A DNA stretch of 56,688 bases, taken from Sideroxydans sp. Lineage in GTDB: Bacteria; Pseudomonadota; Gammaproteobacteria; Burkholderiales; Gallionellaceae. A model generated the notes under the pieces. That model saw only the letters and a program-made list of their open reading frames with translations. It did no database searches and was not told the DNA's origin. Position numbers and translations under genes: made by a program. The DNA lies in NCBI GenBank assembly GCA_029850585.1, contig JARCRQ010000012.1, forward strand, positions 70,130 to 126,817. The letters are read 5' to 3'. Shown piece after piece: positions 33,585-43,312 of the stretch; the first letter of the stretch is position 1, and each line of letters starts with the position of its first letter.

Positions 33585-34910
33585 ATGAACTTAAAAGCCT
33601 TGTTTGTCCTGACGATGGTTGCTGCGAGTGCGAATGCGCACGCCGTCGATTTACTGGACGTATTCCATGCAGCGCAAAGCAGCGACCCTGTCATCGCAGC
33701 GGCAAAAGCGCAGCGTCAAGTGGGTGAAGAAAAGCTCACGCAAGGACGCGCACTGATGTTGCCGTCGGTGAATTTTTCCGCCAACAGCACTTACAACGAC
33801 ATCAATACGCAGTATCTGCCCGCCCGCCCACCATTATTAACAGGCGGCAACTATCGCTACAACACCCACGGCTACAATTTGAATGTGGTGCAGCCTTTGT
33901 TCCGCGAACAAAATTGGGCGGTGTACAGCCAGTCGCAATTACAAGATGCCATCGCCGCCGCGCAATTACAGTCAGCCGAACAAGACTTGGTGTTGCGTAG
34001 CGCACAAGCCTATTTTGACGTGCTGGCAGCCGACGACGGCGTGCAATTAGCTGAAGCGCAACAAGCCGCCATCACCGTGCAGCTTGCCCAAGCCAAACGT
34101 AATTTTGAAGTGGGCAGTGCGACCATCACCGACAGCCACGAAGCGCAAGCGCGCTTTGACATTACTCACGCGCAACTCATCGCCGCACAAAGTAATTTGG
34201 AAATCAAACGGCGCGTGTTGCAACAACTCACCAATGTCATCCCGACCGATTTGAAACGCCTTGCCGAGCCTTTCCAAGCCGATGCCAGCAGTGTGGATTT
34301 GAACAAAGCTATCGATGCCGCGCAAGCCAACAATCCGCAATTAAGCATCGCCAAAGCCAGTGCCGAATTGGCCGACAAAGAAGTCGATCGCAATCGCGGC
34401 GGCAATTATCCGACCTTAGATTTGGTCGCTAACTACGGCAAAGCGATTGCCAGCGGCGGCTCGTTTGGCGTGGGTAGCGATACGCGCAACGCCAATATCG
34501 GCGTGCAACTAAACGTGCCACTGTTCCAAGGCGGCGCGACTAATTCCAAATGGCGCGAAGCCGAAGCTAATCGCGAACGCGCCAAGCAAGAACTGGAAAG
34601 CGCGCATCGCAATGTCACCCTGCAAACCAGCCAAGCCTACTTCGGCGTTGTCAGCGGCGCGGCGCAAGTGCAAGCCTTGCAACAAGCCTTGGTATCTAGC
34701 CAAAGTGTATTAGATGCAACCAAAACAGGGCAATCAGTCGGCGTGCGCACCAACCTTGATGTGCTCAACGCCCAGCAACAACTGTTCGCCACCCGCCGCG
34801 ATTTATACCAAGCCGAGTACAACTATTTAGTCAGCCAACTGCGCCTCAAAGCCGCGACAGGCGAATTGACAGAAGACGGCGTGAGCGCGGTTAATCAAGC
34901 GCTGAAATAA
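33585..34910 (+). CDS. tolC: TolC-family outer-membrane channel
   Basis: 441 residues with a signal peptide (MNLKALFVLTMVAASANAHA) and the duplicated TolC architecture of long amphipathic helices plus short beta strands, e.g. YFDVLAADDGVQLAEAQ and RTNLDVLNAQQQLFATRRDL. Such trimers form the exit duct of type I secretion and RND efflux. No membrane-fusion or pump gene is adjacent. The ATG at 33585 begins the signal peptide; a second in-frame ATG nine bases earlier is possible. Confidence 0.95.
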   Translation: MNLKALFVLTMVAASANAHAVDLLDVFHAAQSSDPVIAAAKAQRQVGEEKLTQGRALMLPSVNFSANSTYNDINTQYLPARPPLLTGGNYRYNTHGYNLNVVQPLFREQNWAVYSQSQLQDAIAAAQLQSAEQDLVLRSAQAYFDVLAADDGVQLAEAQQAAITVQLAQAKRNFEVGSATITDSHEAQARFDITHAQLIAAQSNLEIKRRVLQQLTNVIPTDLKRLAEPFQADASSVDLNKAIDAAQANNPQLSIAKASAELADKEVDRNRGGNYPTLDLVANYGKAIASGGSFGVGSDTRNANIGVQLNVPLFQGGATNSKWREAEANRERAKQELESAHRNVTLQTSQAYFGVVSGAAQVQALQQALVSSQSVLDATKTGQSVGVRTNLDVLNAQQQLFATRRDLYQAEYNYLVSQLRLKAATGELTEDGVSAVNQALK

Positions 34911-34955
34911 TCCTAGCAGCCGCATTGACGAGTTGCGCTAAGCCTGATTAAATGC

Positions 34956-34974
34956 GCGTTCATTTTTTGAACGC
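34956..34974. promoter_or_regulatory. 19-base palindrome before the EPS regulator gene
   Basis: GCGTTCA-TTTTT-TGAACGC, a perfect 7-bp dyad around five T, ends 19 bases upstream of the ATG of the MarR-type gene. It has the size and symmetry of MarR-family operators, and could equally fold in the message close to the ribosome site. Confidence 0.55.
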
Positions 34975-34993
34975 ACCCCGCAAAACATTCCCG

Positions 34994-35317
34994 ATGCTTG
35001 ATTTATCCATCAGCTACAGCCTGCTCAAAACCCTGCAAGCGAATCCCGAACTTTCGCAACGCGAGTTGGCGAAACGCTTGGGCGTGAGCTTAGGTAAAGT
35101 AAATTTTTGCCTAAACGCCCTTATCGAAAAAGGCTGCGTGAAAGTGAACAACTTCCGCAACAGCGACAACAAACTTGCCTACGCTTACCTGCTCACGCCC
35201 AACGGAGTTGAGCAAAAAGCCCGCCTTACGGTTGAATTTTTACAACTCAAATCGCAACAATACGAACAGTTGTGCGGCGAAATTGTCGAGTTGCAGCGCG
35301 AGGTATCGCATCTATGA
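34994..35317 (+). CDS. EPS-associated MarR-family transcriptional regulator
   Basis: 107 residues containing a winged helix (about 5-75): YSLLKTLQANPELSQRELAK, RLGVSLGKVNFCLNALIEKG and KLAYAYLLTPNGVEQKA. This is the short MarR-like type found at the start of EPS/O-antigen loci in betaproteobacteria. The C-terminal 30 residues form a coiled coil probably for dimerisation. The ATG at 34994 avoids translating the palindrome. Its stop overlaps the manC start (ATGA), so it likely heads the operon and controls it. Confidence 0.85.
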   Translation: MLDLSISYSLLKTLQANPELSQRELAKRLGVSLGKVNFCLNALIEKGCVKVNNFRNSDNKLAYAYLLTPNGVEQKARLTVEFLQLKSQQYEQLCGEIVELQREVSHL

Positions 35318-36747
35318 CCCTCATTCCCACCATCCTCTGCGGCGGCGCAGGCTCTAGGCTTTGGCCGGTGTCGCGTGAGCTGCACCCTAAGCCGTTTATC
35401 CGTTTGGCGGATGGGCAAAGTCTGTTGCAGAAGGCTTGGTTGCGTGGGGTGGCTTTAGCGAATGTAGCTGAAACGCTGACTATTACCAATCGCGAATTGT
35501 TGTTTAAGACCGAAGACGAATATCGCGAAGTTGCCAACCTTGCCGCGCATCAAAATCTAGCCAACCACTACCTTCTTGAACCCTTCGGTCGCAACACCGC
35601 GCCCGCCATCGCTGCTGCCGCGCTGCAAGTAGCCGCCACGCACGGCGATGAAGCGTGTTTGTTGGTGTTGGCGGCAGATCATTTGATTGCTGACCAAGCC
35701 TCCTTCTCTGCCGCCGTTACGCAAGCGATGCAGCTCGCGGCGCAAGGTAAATTAGTCACGTTTGGCATTACCCCCGAACATGCCGAAACAGGCTACGGCT
35801 ACATCGAAGCGGAGGGCAACGTTGTTAAACGTTTCGTTGAAAAGCCCAATCTTGCTACCGCACAAAGCTATCTCGCCTCAGGCCGTTACCTGTGGAACTC
35901 TGGCATGTTCTGCTTTCAAGCGGGCGTGATGCTGCGTGAAATGGCGCAGCACTGCCCTGAAATTTTGGCAGCGACGCGTACCTGTTTGGCACAATCGCGC
36001 CGTGCGCAAGGCGAGAGCTTTAGCCAGATTGAACTGGATGCTACTTTGTTCAAGCAAGTGCCCGATGACTCGATTGACTACGCCGTCATGGAAAAATCTA
36101 GTAACGTCGCGGTTGTGCCATGCAGCATCGGCTGGAGCGACATCGGTTCATGGACCGCCTTAGGCGATTTAATGCCTGCTGACGCGCACGGTAATCGCAT
36201 CGACGGCGAAGTGATTTTGCATGATGTGCAAGACTGCACCATTCAAAGCCGCGAGCGATTAGTCGGCGCGGTGGGCGTGCAAAACCTCATCATCATCGAC
36301 ACGCCTGACGCGCTGTTGGTCGCCGACCGTGCTCACGCGCAAGATGTAAAACATCTGTATGCCAGCCTCAAAGCACAAGGACATGCCGCGCACAAGATAC
36401 ACAACAGCGTGAATCGTCCGTGGGGTACTTACACCGTGCTGGAAGAAGGCGCGAAGTTCAAAATTAAACGCATTGAAGTCAAGCCAGGTGCCAGCTTGAG
36501 TTTGCAAATGCACCACCATCGCAGCGAACACTGGATTGTGGTGAGTGGCATGGCAAAAGTGGTAAACGGACAACAAGAATTGTTCGTGCAGACCAACGAA
36601 TCGACCTACATCCCCGCTGGGCATAAACATCGCTTAGAAAATCCTGGCATGTTGCCTCTGGTAATGATTGAAGTACAAAGCGGCGAGTATTTGGGCGAAG
36701 ACGACATCGTGCGGTTTGAAGACATTTATGGACGCGTACCCACATGA
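35314..36747 (+). CDS. manC: mannose-1-phosphate guanylyltransferase / mannose-6-phosphate isomerase
   Basis: 477 residues, bifunctional type II PMI/GMP. N-terminal nucleotidyltransferase with [20 protein letters not shown] and [12 protein letters not shown]-terminal cupin isomerase with [28 protein letters not shown] and [13 protein letters not shown]. It makes GDP-mannose, the first precursor of the locus. Four-base ATGA overlaps join it to the upstream regulator and downstream manB, so the three are translationally coupled. Confidence 0.97.
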   Translation: MTLIPTILCGGAGSRLWPVSRELHPKPFIRLADGQSLLQKAWLRGVALANVAETLTITNRELLFKTEDEYREVANLAAHQNLANHYLLEPFGRNTAPAIAAAALQVAATHGDEACLLVLAADHLIADQASFSAAVTQAMQLAAQGKLVTFGITPEHAETGYGYIEAEGNVVKRFVEKPNLATAQSYLASGRYLWNSGMFCFQAGVMLREMAQHCPEILAATRTCLAQSRRAQGESFSQIELDATLFKQVPDDSIDYAVMEKSSNVAVVPCSIGWSDIGSWTALGDLMPADAHGNRIDGEVILHDVQDCTIQSRERLVGAVGVQNLIIIDTPDALLVADRAHAQDVKHLYASLKAQGHAAHKIHNSVNRPWGTYTVLEEGAKFKIKRIEVKPGASLSLQMHHHRSEHWIVVSGMAKVVNGQQELFVQTNESTYIPAGHKHRLENPGMLPLVMIEVQSGEYLGEDDIVRFEDIYGRVPT

Positions 36748-38102
36748 GTTGTTTCAAAGCCTATGACATACGCGGCAAGCTGGGCGAAGAGCTAAACACT
36801 GACATCGCCTATTGCATTGGGCGCGCCTATGCGCAACACCTCAATGCCAAGCGCGTGGTGGTGGGGGGCGATGTGCGTCTCACCAGTGAGGAACTCAAGT
36901 CCGCATTGGCAAATGGTCTGATGGATGGCGGCGCAGACGTCATAGACATCGGCATGGTCGGCACCGAAGAAATCTACTTCGCCGCGTTCCATCTGGATGT
37001 GGACGGCGGCATCGAAGTCACCGCTAGTCATAACCCGATGGACTACAACGGCATGAAGCTGGTGTCGCGTGGCGCAGTACCGATTAGCGGCGACACGGGG
37101 CTGAAAGCGATTCAAGCCTTGGTTGAAGCGCAACAGTTCGCCGCCACAAAAACACGCGGAACACTCACACATTCCTCGATCCTCGATCCTTTTGTCGCGC
37201 ACTTGCTGACTTACATAGCCGCGCCCGCCATCAAGCCACTCAAACTCGTGGTCAACTCAGGCAATGGGGCGGCGGGACATGTGATAGACGCGCTCGAAGC
37301 GCGCTTCAAAGCACTCGCGCTTCCCATCACTTTCATCAAAGTGCATCACGAAGCAGATAGCACGTTTCCCAACGGCATTCCCAATCCTTTGTTGCCAGAA
37401 AATCGGGCGGCAACCACCGACGCAGTATTAGCGCATCAAGCCGATATGGGCATTGCGTGGGATGGCGACTTTGATCGCTGCTTTTTGTTCGACGAACGCG
37501 GCGAGTTTATCGAAGGCTATTACATCGTCGGCTTGTTAGCCGCCGCCTTCCTCGCCAAGCATCCCGGTGAGAAAATCATTCACGATCCACGCTTGACGTG
37601 GAACACCGTGGATGTCGTCAAAGCATCTGGCGGCATCCCTATCCAGTCCAAGACCGGCCACGCGTTTATCAAAGAACGGATGCGTTTAGAGAACGCCATT
37701 TATGGCGGCGAAATGAGCGCGCATCATTACTTCCGCGATTTTGCCTATTGCGACAGCGGCATGATTCCATGGTTGTTGGTGAGCGAGCTACTGAGTCGCA
37801 GCGGCAAAAGCTTGTCGCAGCTGGTGAGCGAACGCATTGCGGCTTACCCCTGTAGTGGCGAGATTAACTATCGCGTCGCAGATGTCGCACACAGTATCGA
37901 ACGCGTGTTGCAGCACTACTTGCCGATGAATCCCGTGGTTGATCGCACCGATGGCGTGAGTGTGGAATTTGCCGATTGGCGCTTCAACCTGCGCGGTTCG
38001 AATACCGAGCCGTTGTTGAGATTGAATGTGGAAGCGCGTGGCGATGTGAAGCTGATGCAACAGCGCACGGCAGAGATTGCAAAGTTAATTGTGAATGAGT
38101 GA
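36744..38102 (+). CDS. manB: phosphomannomutase / phosphoglucomutase
   Basis: 452 residues. Catalytic phosphoserine loop [14 protein letters not shown] (about 92-105), metal loop DGDFDRC, sugar loop [10 protein letters not shown] and phosphate loop [13 protein letters not shown]. Converts mannose-6-phosphate to mannose-1-phosphate for ManC. Overlaps manC by four bases. The stretch is GC-rich like the chromosome flanks, unlike the genes further right. Confidence 0.97.
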   Translation: MSCFKAYDIRGKLGEELNTDIAYCIGRAYAQHLNAKRVVVGGDVRLTSEELKSALANGLMDGGADVIDIGMVGTEEIYFAAFHLDVDGGIEVTASHNPMDYNGMKLVSRGAVPISGDTGLKAIQALVEAQQFAATKTRGTLTHSSILDPFVAHLLTYIAAPAIKPLKLVVNSGNGAAGHVIDALEARFKALALPITFIKVHHEADSTFPNGIPNPLLPENRAATTDAVLAHQADMGIAWDGDFDRCFLFDERGEFIEGYYIVGLLAAAFLAKHPGEKIIHDPRLTWNTVDVVKASGGIPIQSKTGHAFIKERMRLENAIYGGEMSAHHYFRDFAYCDSGMIPWLLVSELLSRSGKSLSQLVSERIAAYPCSGEINYRVADVAHSIERVLQHYLPMNPVVDRTDGVSVEFADWRFNLRGSNTEPLLRLNVEARGDVKLMQQRTAEIAKLIVNE

Positions 38103-38128
38103 ATAAAACACGCGCGCTATAGCGGATG

Positions 38129-38145
38129 GGCAGTTAAAATCCGCC
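38129..38145 (+). promoter_or_regulatory. possible internal promoter before gmd
   Basis: A -10-like TAAAAT (38135-38140) followed by CCGCC, the same box-plus-GC-discriminator form seen before rpsP, fbp and the ypjD-like gene, lies 37 bases upstream of gmd in a 74-base gap. No good -35 is visible. Confidence 0.35.
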
Positions 38146-38176
38146 AAAATTTTTATGGATTGATAGGGAGAGTATT

Positions 38177-39301
38177 TTGAGTGCTAAAAAAGTTGCATTG
38201 ATTACGGGCGTAACGGGTCAGGACGGCTCTTATTTGGCTGAATTTTTACTTGAAAAAGGTTACGAAGTGCACGGTATCAAGCGACGCGCTTCGTCATTTA
38301 ATACTCAACGCGTGGATCATATTTTTGAGGATCCGCATGTCAAAAATTCTCATTTCAAACTCCACTATGGCGACCTAAGTGATAGTTCCAACCTCACTCG
38401 CATTTTGCAAGAAGTGCAACCCGATGAAGTCTATAACTTGGGTGCGCAATCGCATGTTGCGGTGAGTTTTGAAGCACCTGAATATACTGCCGATGTCGAT
38501 GGCATGGGTACTTTACGTATCTTGGAAGCGATTCGCTTGTTGGGTCTGGAGAAAAAGACGCGATTTTACCAGGCCTCTACTTCTGAGTTATACGGCTTAG
38601 TGCAGGAAACTCCGCAAAGGGAAACCACGCCTTTTTATCCGCGTAGCCCATATGCAGTTGCTAAACTGTACGCTTACTGGATAACGGTTAATTACCGTGA
38701 GGCTTACGGAATGTATGCATGTAACGGTATTTTGTTTAATCATGAATCTCCGCGTCGGGGCGAGACTTTTGTGACGCGCAAAATCACCCGAGGGCTAGCG
38801 AATATCGCCCAAGGATTAGAGACTTGCTTGTACATGGGGAATATTGATTCATTGCGCGATTGGGGGCACGCTAAAGATTATGTGCGGATGCAATGGATGA
38901 TGTTGCAGCAAGATAAACCAGATGACTTTGTCATTGCCACTGGGGTGCAATACTCGGTTCGTCAATTCATTATCTGGTCGGCTGCAGAGCTTGGGATTAC
39001 GCTGAAATTTTCTGGTGCAGGTGTCGATGAAATTGCACAGATCAGTGCTATCGAAGGCGATAAAGCACCTGCGTTGAAAGTTGGCGATGTGATTATGCGA
39101 ATTGACCCTCGCTATTTCCGTCCCGCAGAAGTTGAAACCTTGTTGGGCGATCCGAGCAAGGCAAAAGAAAAGTTGGGTTGGGTGCCAGAAATTACCGTGC
39201 AACAAATGTGCGCTGAAATGGCCGCGCACGATTTGGAAGATGCGCGCCGTCACGCGTTGCTCAAAGAGCATGGTTATTCAACGTCCACACCCAAGGAATA
39301 A
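38177..39301 (+). CDS. gmd: GDP-mannose 4,6-dehydratase
   Basis: 374 residues. Extended SDR with the NADP-binding [20 protein letters not shown], the [11 protein letters not shown] block, the Ser-Tyr-Lys triad in [10 protein letters not shown] and [12 protein letters not shown], and [13 protein letters not shown]. Makes GDP-4-keto-6-deoxy-D-mannose, the branch point to GDP-fucose or GDP-colitose. Start codon is TTG at 38177, with AGGGAGAG seven bases upstream, an uncommon but well-supported start. Separated from manB by a 74-base gap. Confidence 0.97.
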   Translation: MSAKKVALITGVTGQDGSYLAEFLLEKGYEVHGIKRRASSFNTQRVDHIFEDPHVKNSHFKLHYGDLSDSSNLTRILQEVQPDEVYNLGAQSHVAVSFEAPEYTADVDGMGTLRILEAIRLLGLEKKTRFYQASTSELYGLVQETPQRETTPFYPRSPYAVAKLYAYWITVNYREAYGMYACNGILFNHESPRRGETFVTRKITRGLANIAQGLETCLYMGNIDSLRDWGHAKDYVRMQWMMLQQDKPDDFVIATGVQYSVRQFIIWSAAELGITLKFSGAGVDEIAQISAIEGDKAPALKVGDVIMRIDPRYFRPAEVETLLGDPSKAKEKLGWVPEITVQQMCAEMAAHDLEDARRHALLKEHGYSTSTPKE

Positions 39302-39315
39302 ATCTAATATAACCG

Positions 39316-40254
39316 ATGCGTAAAACTAAAATACTATTAACTGGCGGGGGCGGCATGGTCGGGCGAAACTTGCTCGAGCATGCCGCCATTAGCGAGTTTG
39401 AAGTCCTCGCACCGCGTAGTAGCGACCTGAATTTGTGCGACTTTAATGCGGTGCAAGCGTATGTCCTTCAACATCAGCCCGACATGATTATTCATGCCGC
39501 TGGCAAAGTGGGCGGCATCCAAGCCAATATGCGCGAACCCGTCGGCTTTTTGATGGACAACCTCGACATGGGGCGCAATATCGTCTGGGCTGCGAGGCAA
39601 GCGGGCGTAAAAAAATTGATTAACTTAGGCAGCTCCTGCATGTACCCGCGTAATCACAACGAAGCATTGCGCGAAGAAATGGTGCTTAAAGGCGAGTTAG
39701 AGCCAACTAATGAAGGTTATGCTTTGGCTAAGGTTGTGACGGCGCGACTGTGCGAATACATCATGCGTGAGGATGCGTGCTTCCAATATAAGACGCTCAT
39801 CCCATGCAATCTCTATGGTCGTCACGATAAATTTGACCCGAAGCACTCGCACTTAATTCCTGCGATTGTTCACAAAGTCTATCAAGCCAAACAAACAGGG
39901 CAAGCCACAGTTGAAATATGGGGAGACGGCACAGCGCGACGCGAATTTATGTATGCGGGGGATTTGTCTGACGCGCTCATTCAAGCGATTAAGCAATTCG
40001 ACACCTTGCCTGCTTTGATGAATATCGGGCTAGGTTACGACTACACCATCAACGAATATTACCAAGCCGCTGCGGATGTGATGGGTTATACAGGCGAATT
40101 TGTACATGACCTGAGTAAGCCTGTCGGCATGGCGCGCAAATTGGTGAGTGTTGAGCGGCAGCAAGCATGGGGCTGGCAAGCTCAGAGTGAGCTTCGTTCG
40201 GGGATAGAAAAAACCTATCAGTATTATTCACAGCTGTTAGAGGCAGCTAAATAG
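39316..40254 (+). CDS. colC: GDP-L-colitose synthase (ColC-like; Fcl family)
   Basis: 312 residues. SDR epimerase-reductase with GGGGMVGRNLLEHAAI at the N-terminus, GKVGGIQANM, the catalytic Ser/Cys in LGSSCMYPRN, the Tyr/Lys in NEGYALAK and the His in SHLIPAIVH. These residues are shared with GDP-fucose synthase, but the wording (EPTNEGYALAK, LCEYI, PCNLYGRHDKFDP) and lack of the longer C-terminal part of WcaG resemble ColC, and a ColD-type dehydratase is in the same operon. Assignment to colitose over fucose is therefore an inference with moderate support. Confidence 0.75.
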   Translation: MRKTKILLTGGGGMVGRNLLEHAAISEFEVLAPRSSDLNLCDFNAVQAYVLQHQPDMIIHAAGKVGGIQANMREPVGFLMDNLDMGRNIVWAARQAGVKKLINLGSSCMYPRNHNEALREEMVLKGELEPTNEGYALAKVVTARLCEYIMREDACFQYKTLIPCNLYGRHDKFDPKHSHLIPAIVHKVYQAKQTGQATVEIWGDGTARREFMYAGDLSDALIQAIKQFDTLPALMNIGLGYDYTINEYYQAAADVMGYTGEFVHDLSKPVGMARKLVSVERQQAWGWQAQSELRSGIEKTYQYYSQLLEAAK

Positions 40255-40255
40255 C

Positions 40256-41302
40256 ATGGGAAGCTTAAGATTTTTCTTGGCACTATCGGTTGTGTTTGCG
40301 CACACAGGCGTTTTCTTAGGATTTGCACTAGGCGATGGTCGTATGGCGGTACAGGCTTTTTATATGATTTCTGGTTTCTATATGTCTTTGGTGTGGACAG
40401 AGAAATACTCTAAGTTACCGAATCCTATCCGCACTTTTTACATTAGTCGCGCCTTGCGGATATACCCTTTGTATTTTGTAGTTTTGGCAGGAGTTCTGCT
40501 GATGGGAATTGTGGCTGGTTCGAAAAGTCCAACTGCGTTCCACTTTTCTGAGGCATTCAATATATTGGGTTGGCCTACTGCTGCTTGGGTATATCTAACG
40601 CAGCTCACTTTAATCGGAATGGAAACCCCGCTCTTTCTAGACTTCCAGTTGCATAAGTACATGATTTTGCCCGTGGCATGGACGTTAGGTTTAGAGCTGA
40701 CTTTCTACCTGCTAGTACCATTCTTATTGTCACGAGTATCTATCTTAGTGGGTGTGCTAACACTATCTTTGATGCTTCGTGTGTGGGCATCAGTTAACGG
40801 GCCGACGGAAGACGTTCTGCTCAATGAAGCACTCTGGTCGTATCGTTTTTTCCCATTTGAAATCGCATTATTTTTAGCGGGGGCTCTCGCATATCGCCTC
40901 TTTGCGCAAATCCCTATAACGCTAGAAAAGTTAATCGCTAGGCAAGAGGTTTATTTTCTTACGATATTGGGAATAATTGGGTATCTTTGTTACTTTAAAG
41001 TGTTACTTCCCTCGCTTGGCGAAGCAACATACTGGCTGTATTACGTAATGGTTTTCTTTGGTGTCTCCGTGCTTTTCCAGCATACGAAAAAATCTAAGCG
41101 CGATAGTTATATAGGCGAACTTTCTTATCCTATGTACATAGTACATATCCCTATCTTGTGGGTTGTGGGCAGTTTTTGCGCACCAGACAATCGTATCTAC
41201 GTCGTCATTCCTTTGACCTTGTTGGTATCTATGCTGCTAAGTCGTTTGCAGCAATTTATCGACGACTATCGCCACGCCTTGCTGAAGCAAGCGCGAAGCT
41301 AA
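40256..41302 (+). CDS. acyltransferase 3 family membrane protein
   Basis: 348 residues with about ten transmembrane helices. The N-terminal RFFLALSVVFAHTG (a His in the first helix) and GGRMAVQAFYMISGFYMS-like sequence (VQAFYMISGFYMS) are typical of OafA/NodX-type O-acyltransferases, which acetylate sugars of O-antigens. Starts two bases after the colC stop, with AGAGG upstream. This is the first gene with the AT-rich composition that marks the serotype-specific block. Confidence 0.88.
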   Translation: MGSLRFFLALSVVFAHTGVFLGFALGDGRMAVQAFYMISGFYMSLVWTEKYSKLPNPIRTFYISRALRIYPLYFVVLAGVLLMGIVAGSKSPTAFHFSEAFNILGWPTAAWVYLTQLTLIGMETPLFLDFQLHKYMILPVAWTLGLELTFYLLVPFLLSRVSILVGVLTLSLMLRVWASVNGPTEDVLLNEALWSYRFFPFEIALFLAGALAYRLFAQIPITLEKLIARQEVYFLTILGIIGYLCYFKVLLPSLGEATYWLYYVMVFFGVSVLFQHTKKSKRDSYIGELSYPMYIVHIPILWVVGSFCAPDNRIYVVIPLTLLVSMLLSRLQQFIDDYRHALLKQARS

Positions 41303-41333
41303 CAATACTTTAATGTGAACTTGGAGAAATAAT

Positions 41334-42500
41334 ATGGCTTATCAATTTCCACTCGCCACTGCTACTTGGGGACAAGAAGAGCAAGACGCGATGCAGCGCG
41401 TTATCGCGTCAGGCATGTACACCATGGGCGCGAACGTCCTAGCTTTTGAGCGCGACTTTGCTCAATACGTTGGGAGTAAACATTGTGTGATGGTGAACTC
41501 CGGTTCATCGGCTATTTTGCTGATGGTCGCCGCATTGTTTTATACGCAAAACCCTAAGTTGAAGTTGCAGCGCGGCGACGAAGTCATCGTACCCGCCGTG
41601 TCGTGGAGCACTACTTACTATCCGTTGTATCAATACGGCGTGAAGATTAAGTTCGTGGACATTGATTTGAACACGCTGAACTATGATCTCGACCAACTAG
41701 AACAAGCTGTAACCGATAAAACTCGCGCCATCATGGCGGTGAATTTGCTCGGCAATCCGAATGACTTTGGACGCATTGAAAAAATCATAGCTGGCCGTGA
41801 CATTGTGTTGATGGAAGATAATTGCGAATCAATGGGTGCCAAATTTCAGGGCAAACATGCTGGCACTTTCGGTGTGATGGGCGGCTACAGCTCATTCTTT
41901 AGCCATCATATTTCCACGATGGAAGGCGGCTTGATTGTTACCGATGATGAAGAGCTTTACCAGATCCTGTTGTCGCTACGCGCACACGGTTGGACGCGTA
42001 ATCTTCCCAAGAAAAATTTAGTTTGTAGCGATAAGAGCGATGACCCATTTGAAGAATCATTTCGTTTTGTCCTGCCTGGTTACAACGTGCGACCGCTGGA
42101 AATTGAAGGCGCATTGGGCATTGAGCAAGCGAAGCGTTTACCTAGCTTGATTGCAGAACGCCGCAAGAATGGTAAATTGTTGCAGGCTGCAATGAGCAAT
42201 CACCCCGACATCATTATTCAACAAGAAATTGGCGAGAGTAGTTGGTTCGGCTTTAGCTTAGTCATTCGTCCTGGCAGCAAACTTACGCGCAAAGCCTTGG
42301 TCATCAAACTCAATGAATTAGGCTTTGAGTGCCGCCCGATTGTGGCGGGCAATTTTGCTAAAAATGAAGTGGTGAAATATTTTGATTCTGAAGTGCACGG
42401 CGTTTTGAAAAATGCCGAACATATTGATCGAAATGGTTTATTCGTGGGTAATCATCACTATCCGTTACCTGAAGCAATTAAAGCCTTAAGTAAACTATGA
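41334..42500 (+). CDS. colD: GDP-4-keto-6-deoxy-D-mannose 3-dehydratase (ColD)
   Basis: 388 residues, exactly the usual ColD length. PLP-dependent DegT/AHBA-fold enzyme, but the Schiff-base lysine is replaced: the motif reads FFSHHISTMEGG with His near residue 191 where aminotransferases have Lys. That substitution is the hallmark of 3-dehydratases such as ColD, which remove the C3 hydroxyl using glutamate. Further family blocks are RAHGWTRNLPKKN, ESFRFVLPGYNVRPLE, SSWFGFSLVI and ECRPIVAGNF. With ManC, ManB, Gmd and ColC it completes GDP-L-colitose synthesis. Its stop overlaps the next gene (ATGA). Confidence 0.93.
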   Translation: MAYQFPLATATWGQEEQDAMQRVIASGMYTMGANVLAFERDFAQYVGSKHCVMVNSGSSAILLMVAALFYTQNPKLKLQRGDEVIVPAVSWSTTYYPLYQYGVKIKFVDIDLNTLNYDLDQLEQAVTDKTRAIMAVNLLGNPNDFGRIEKIIAGRDIVLMEDNCESMGAKFQGKHAGTFGVMGGYSSFFSHHISTMEGGLIVTDDEELYQILLSLRAHGWTRNLPKKNLVCSDKSDDPFEESFRFVLPGYNVRPLEIEGALGIEQAKRLPSLIAERRKNGKLLQAAMSNHPDIIIQQEIGESSWFGFSLVIRPGSKLTRKALVIKLNELGFECRPIVAGNFAKNEVVKYFDSEVHGVLKNAEHIDRNGLFVGNHHYPLPEAIKALSKL

Positions 42501-43291
42501 CTCAGACTTTGCCCTTCATTACCACTGTGATGCCGTGTTACAACGGCGAGCGGTATTTGGAAAAAGCGTTGAATGCATTTTTCGCACAAGGCTACCCGCA
42601 TAAAAAGCTAGTGGTTGTGGACGGCAAGAGCTCAGACCGCTCACATGAAATTATTGCTAGCTTTGTTGAGCGCGGCTTCCCCATGGTTTGGGATAAAACG
42701 CCTGATAAAGGCATCTCAAATGCAATCAATATCGGGTTAGCGCACTTAAACGAAGGCGATATTTTTGGCTACCTTGGAGCTGATGACATATTGATGCCAA
42801 ATATTTTGAGTGAAGTTGCAAATTTGTTCGCAATTGCACCGAAGTTGGATGGGGTTTACTTTGACTCGTACAGCTACCTCTGTGAAAAAAACGTAATGAC
42901 ATATCGAGAATGCCCTATGGTCGATTTTTCCTTAAATAACCTGCTTAAGCTCGGAACGATTGTAGGACTGCAAAATATATATCTACAGGGTTCATACGTT
43001 GTCTCTAATAAGTTTGTGGAAGAAAACAAATACTCTATGGATTACGAGTTATATCTGCGGCTTGCCAAAAAAGGGATGACAAAATTTACACACATCCCTA
43101 AAGCATCTACAGTTAATTTTATGGATGGAAATATCTCCAGTAGATTTGCGATGGAAGGCGGATTTGAAACCATAAAATATGCGATCCAGCATGTGGGATA
43201 TGTGCCTGTTTTATGGGGAAAAGTCTATCAGTTAAAGCGAGCACAAATAAGGCGGCGGATTGTGGCACTGATACAAAGAGTACGTTTTTAG
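42497..43291 (+). CDS. GT2-family glycosyltransferase
   Basis: 264 residues. GT-A fold start ITTVMPCYNGERYLEKAL, nucleotide-binding VVVDGKSSDRSHEI, and the metal motif GYLGADDILMPN near residues 92-103. It has the short WcaA/WbbD-like size with a His/Asn-rich C-terminal tail. Probably adds one sugar of the repeat unit; specificity cannot be read from sequence. Overlaps colD by four bases. Confidence 0.9.
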   Translation: MTQTLPFITTVMPCYNGERYLEKALNAFFAQGYPHKKLVVVDGKSSDRSHEIIASFVERGFPMVWDKTPDKGISNAINIGLAHLNEGDIFGYLGADDILMPNILSEVANLFAIAPKLDGVYFDSYSYLCEKNVMTYRECPMVDFSLNNLLKLGTIVGLQNIYLQGSYVVSNKFVEENKYSMDYELYLRLAKKGMTKFTHIPKASTVNFMDGNISSRFAMEGGFETIKYAIQHVGYVPVLWGKVYQLKRAQIRRRIVALIQRVRF

Positions 43292-43312
43292 AGATGGGAT
43301 CATTAACTAACT

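Noticed and set aside
39316-40254. Simple GDP-L-fucose synthase call
   Set aside because: Possible, but the ColC-like wording and the neighbouring ColD with its His-for-Lys replacement make colitose synthesis the better reading; kept as the stated alternative.
41334-42500. Perosamine synthase or other sugar aminotransferase
   Set aside because: The lysine that forms the PLP Schiff base in aminotransferases is replaced by His, which is incompatible with transamination.
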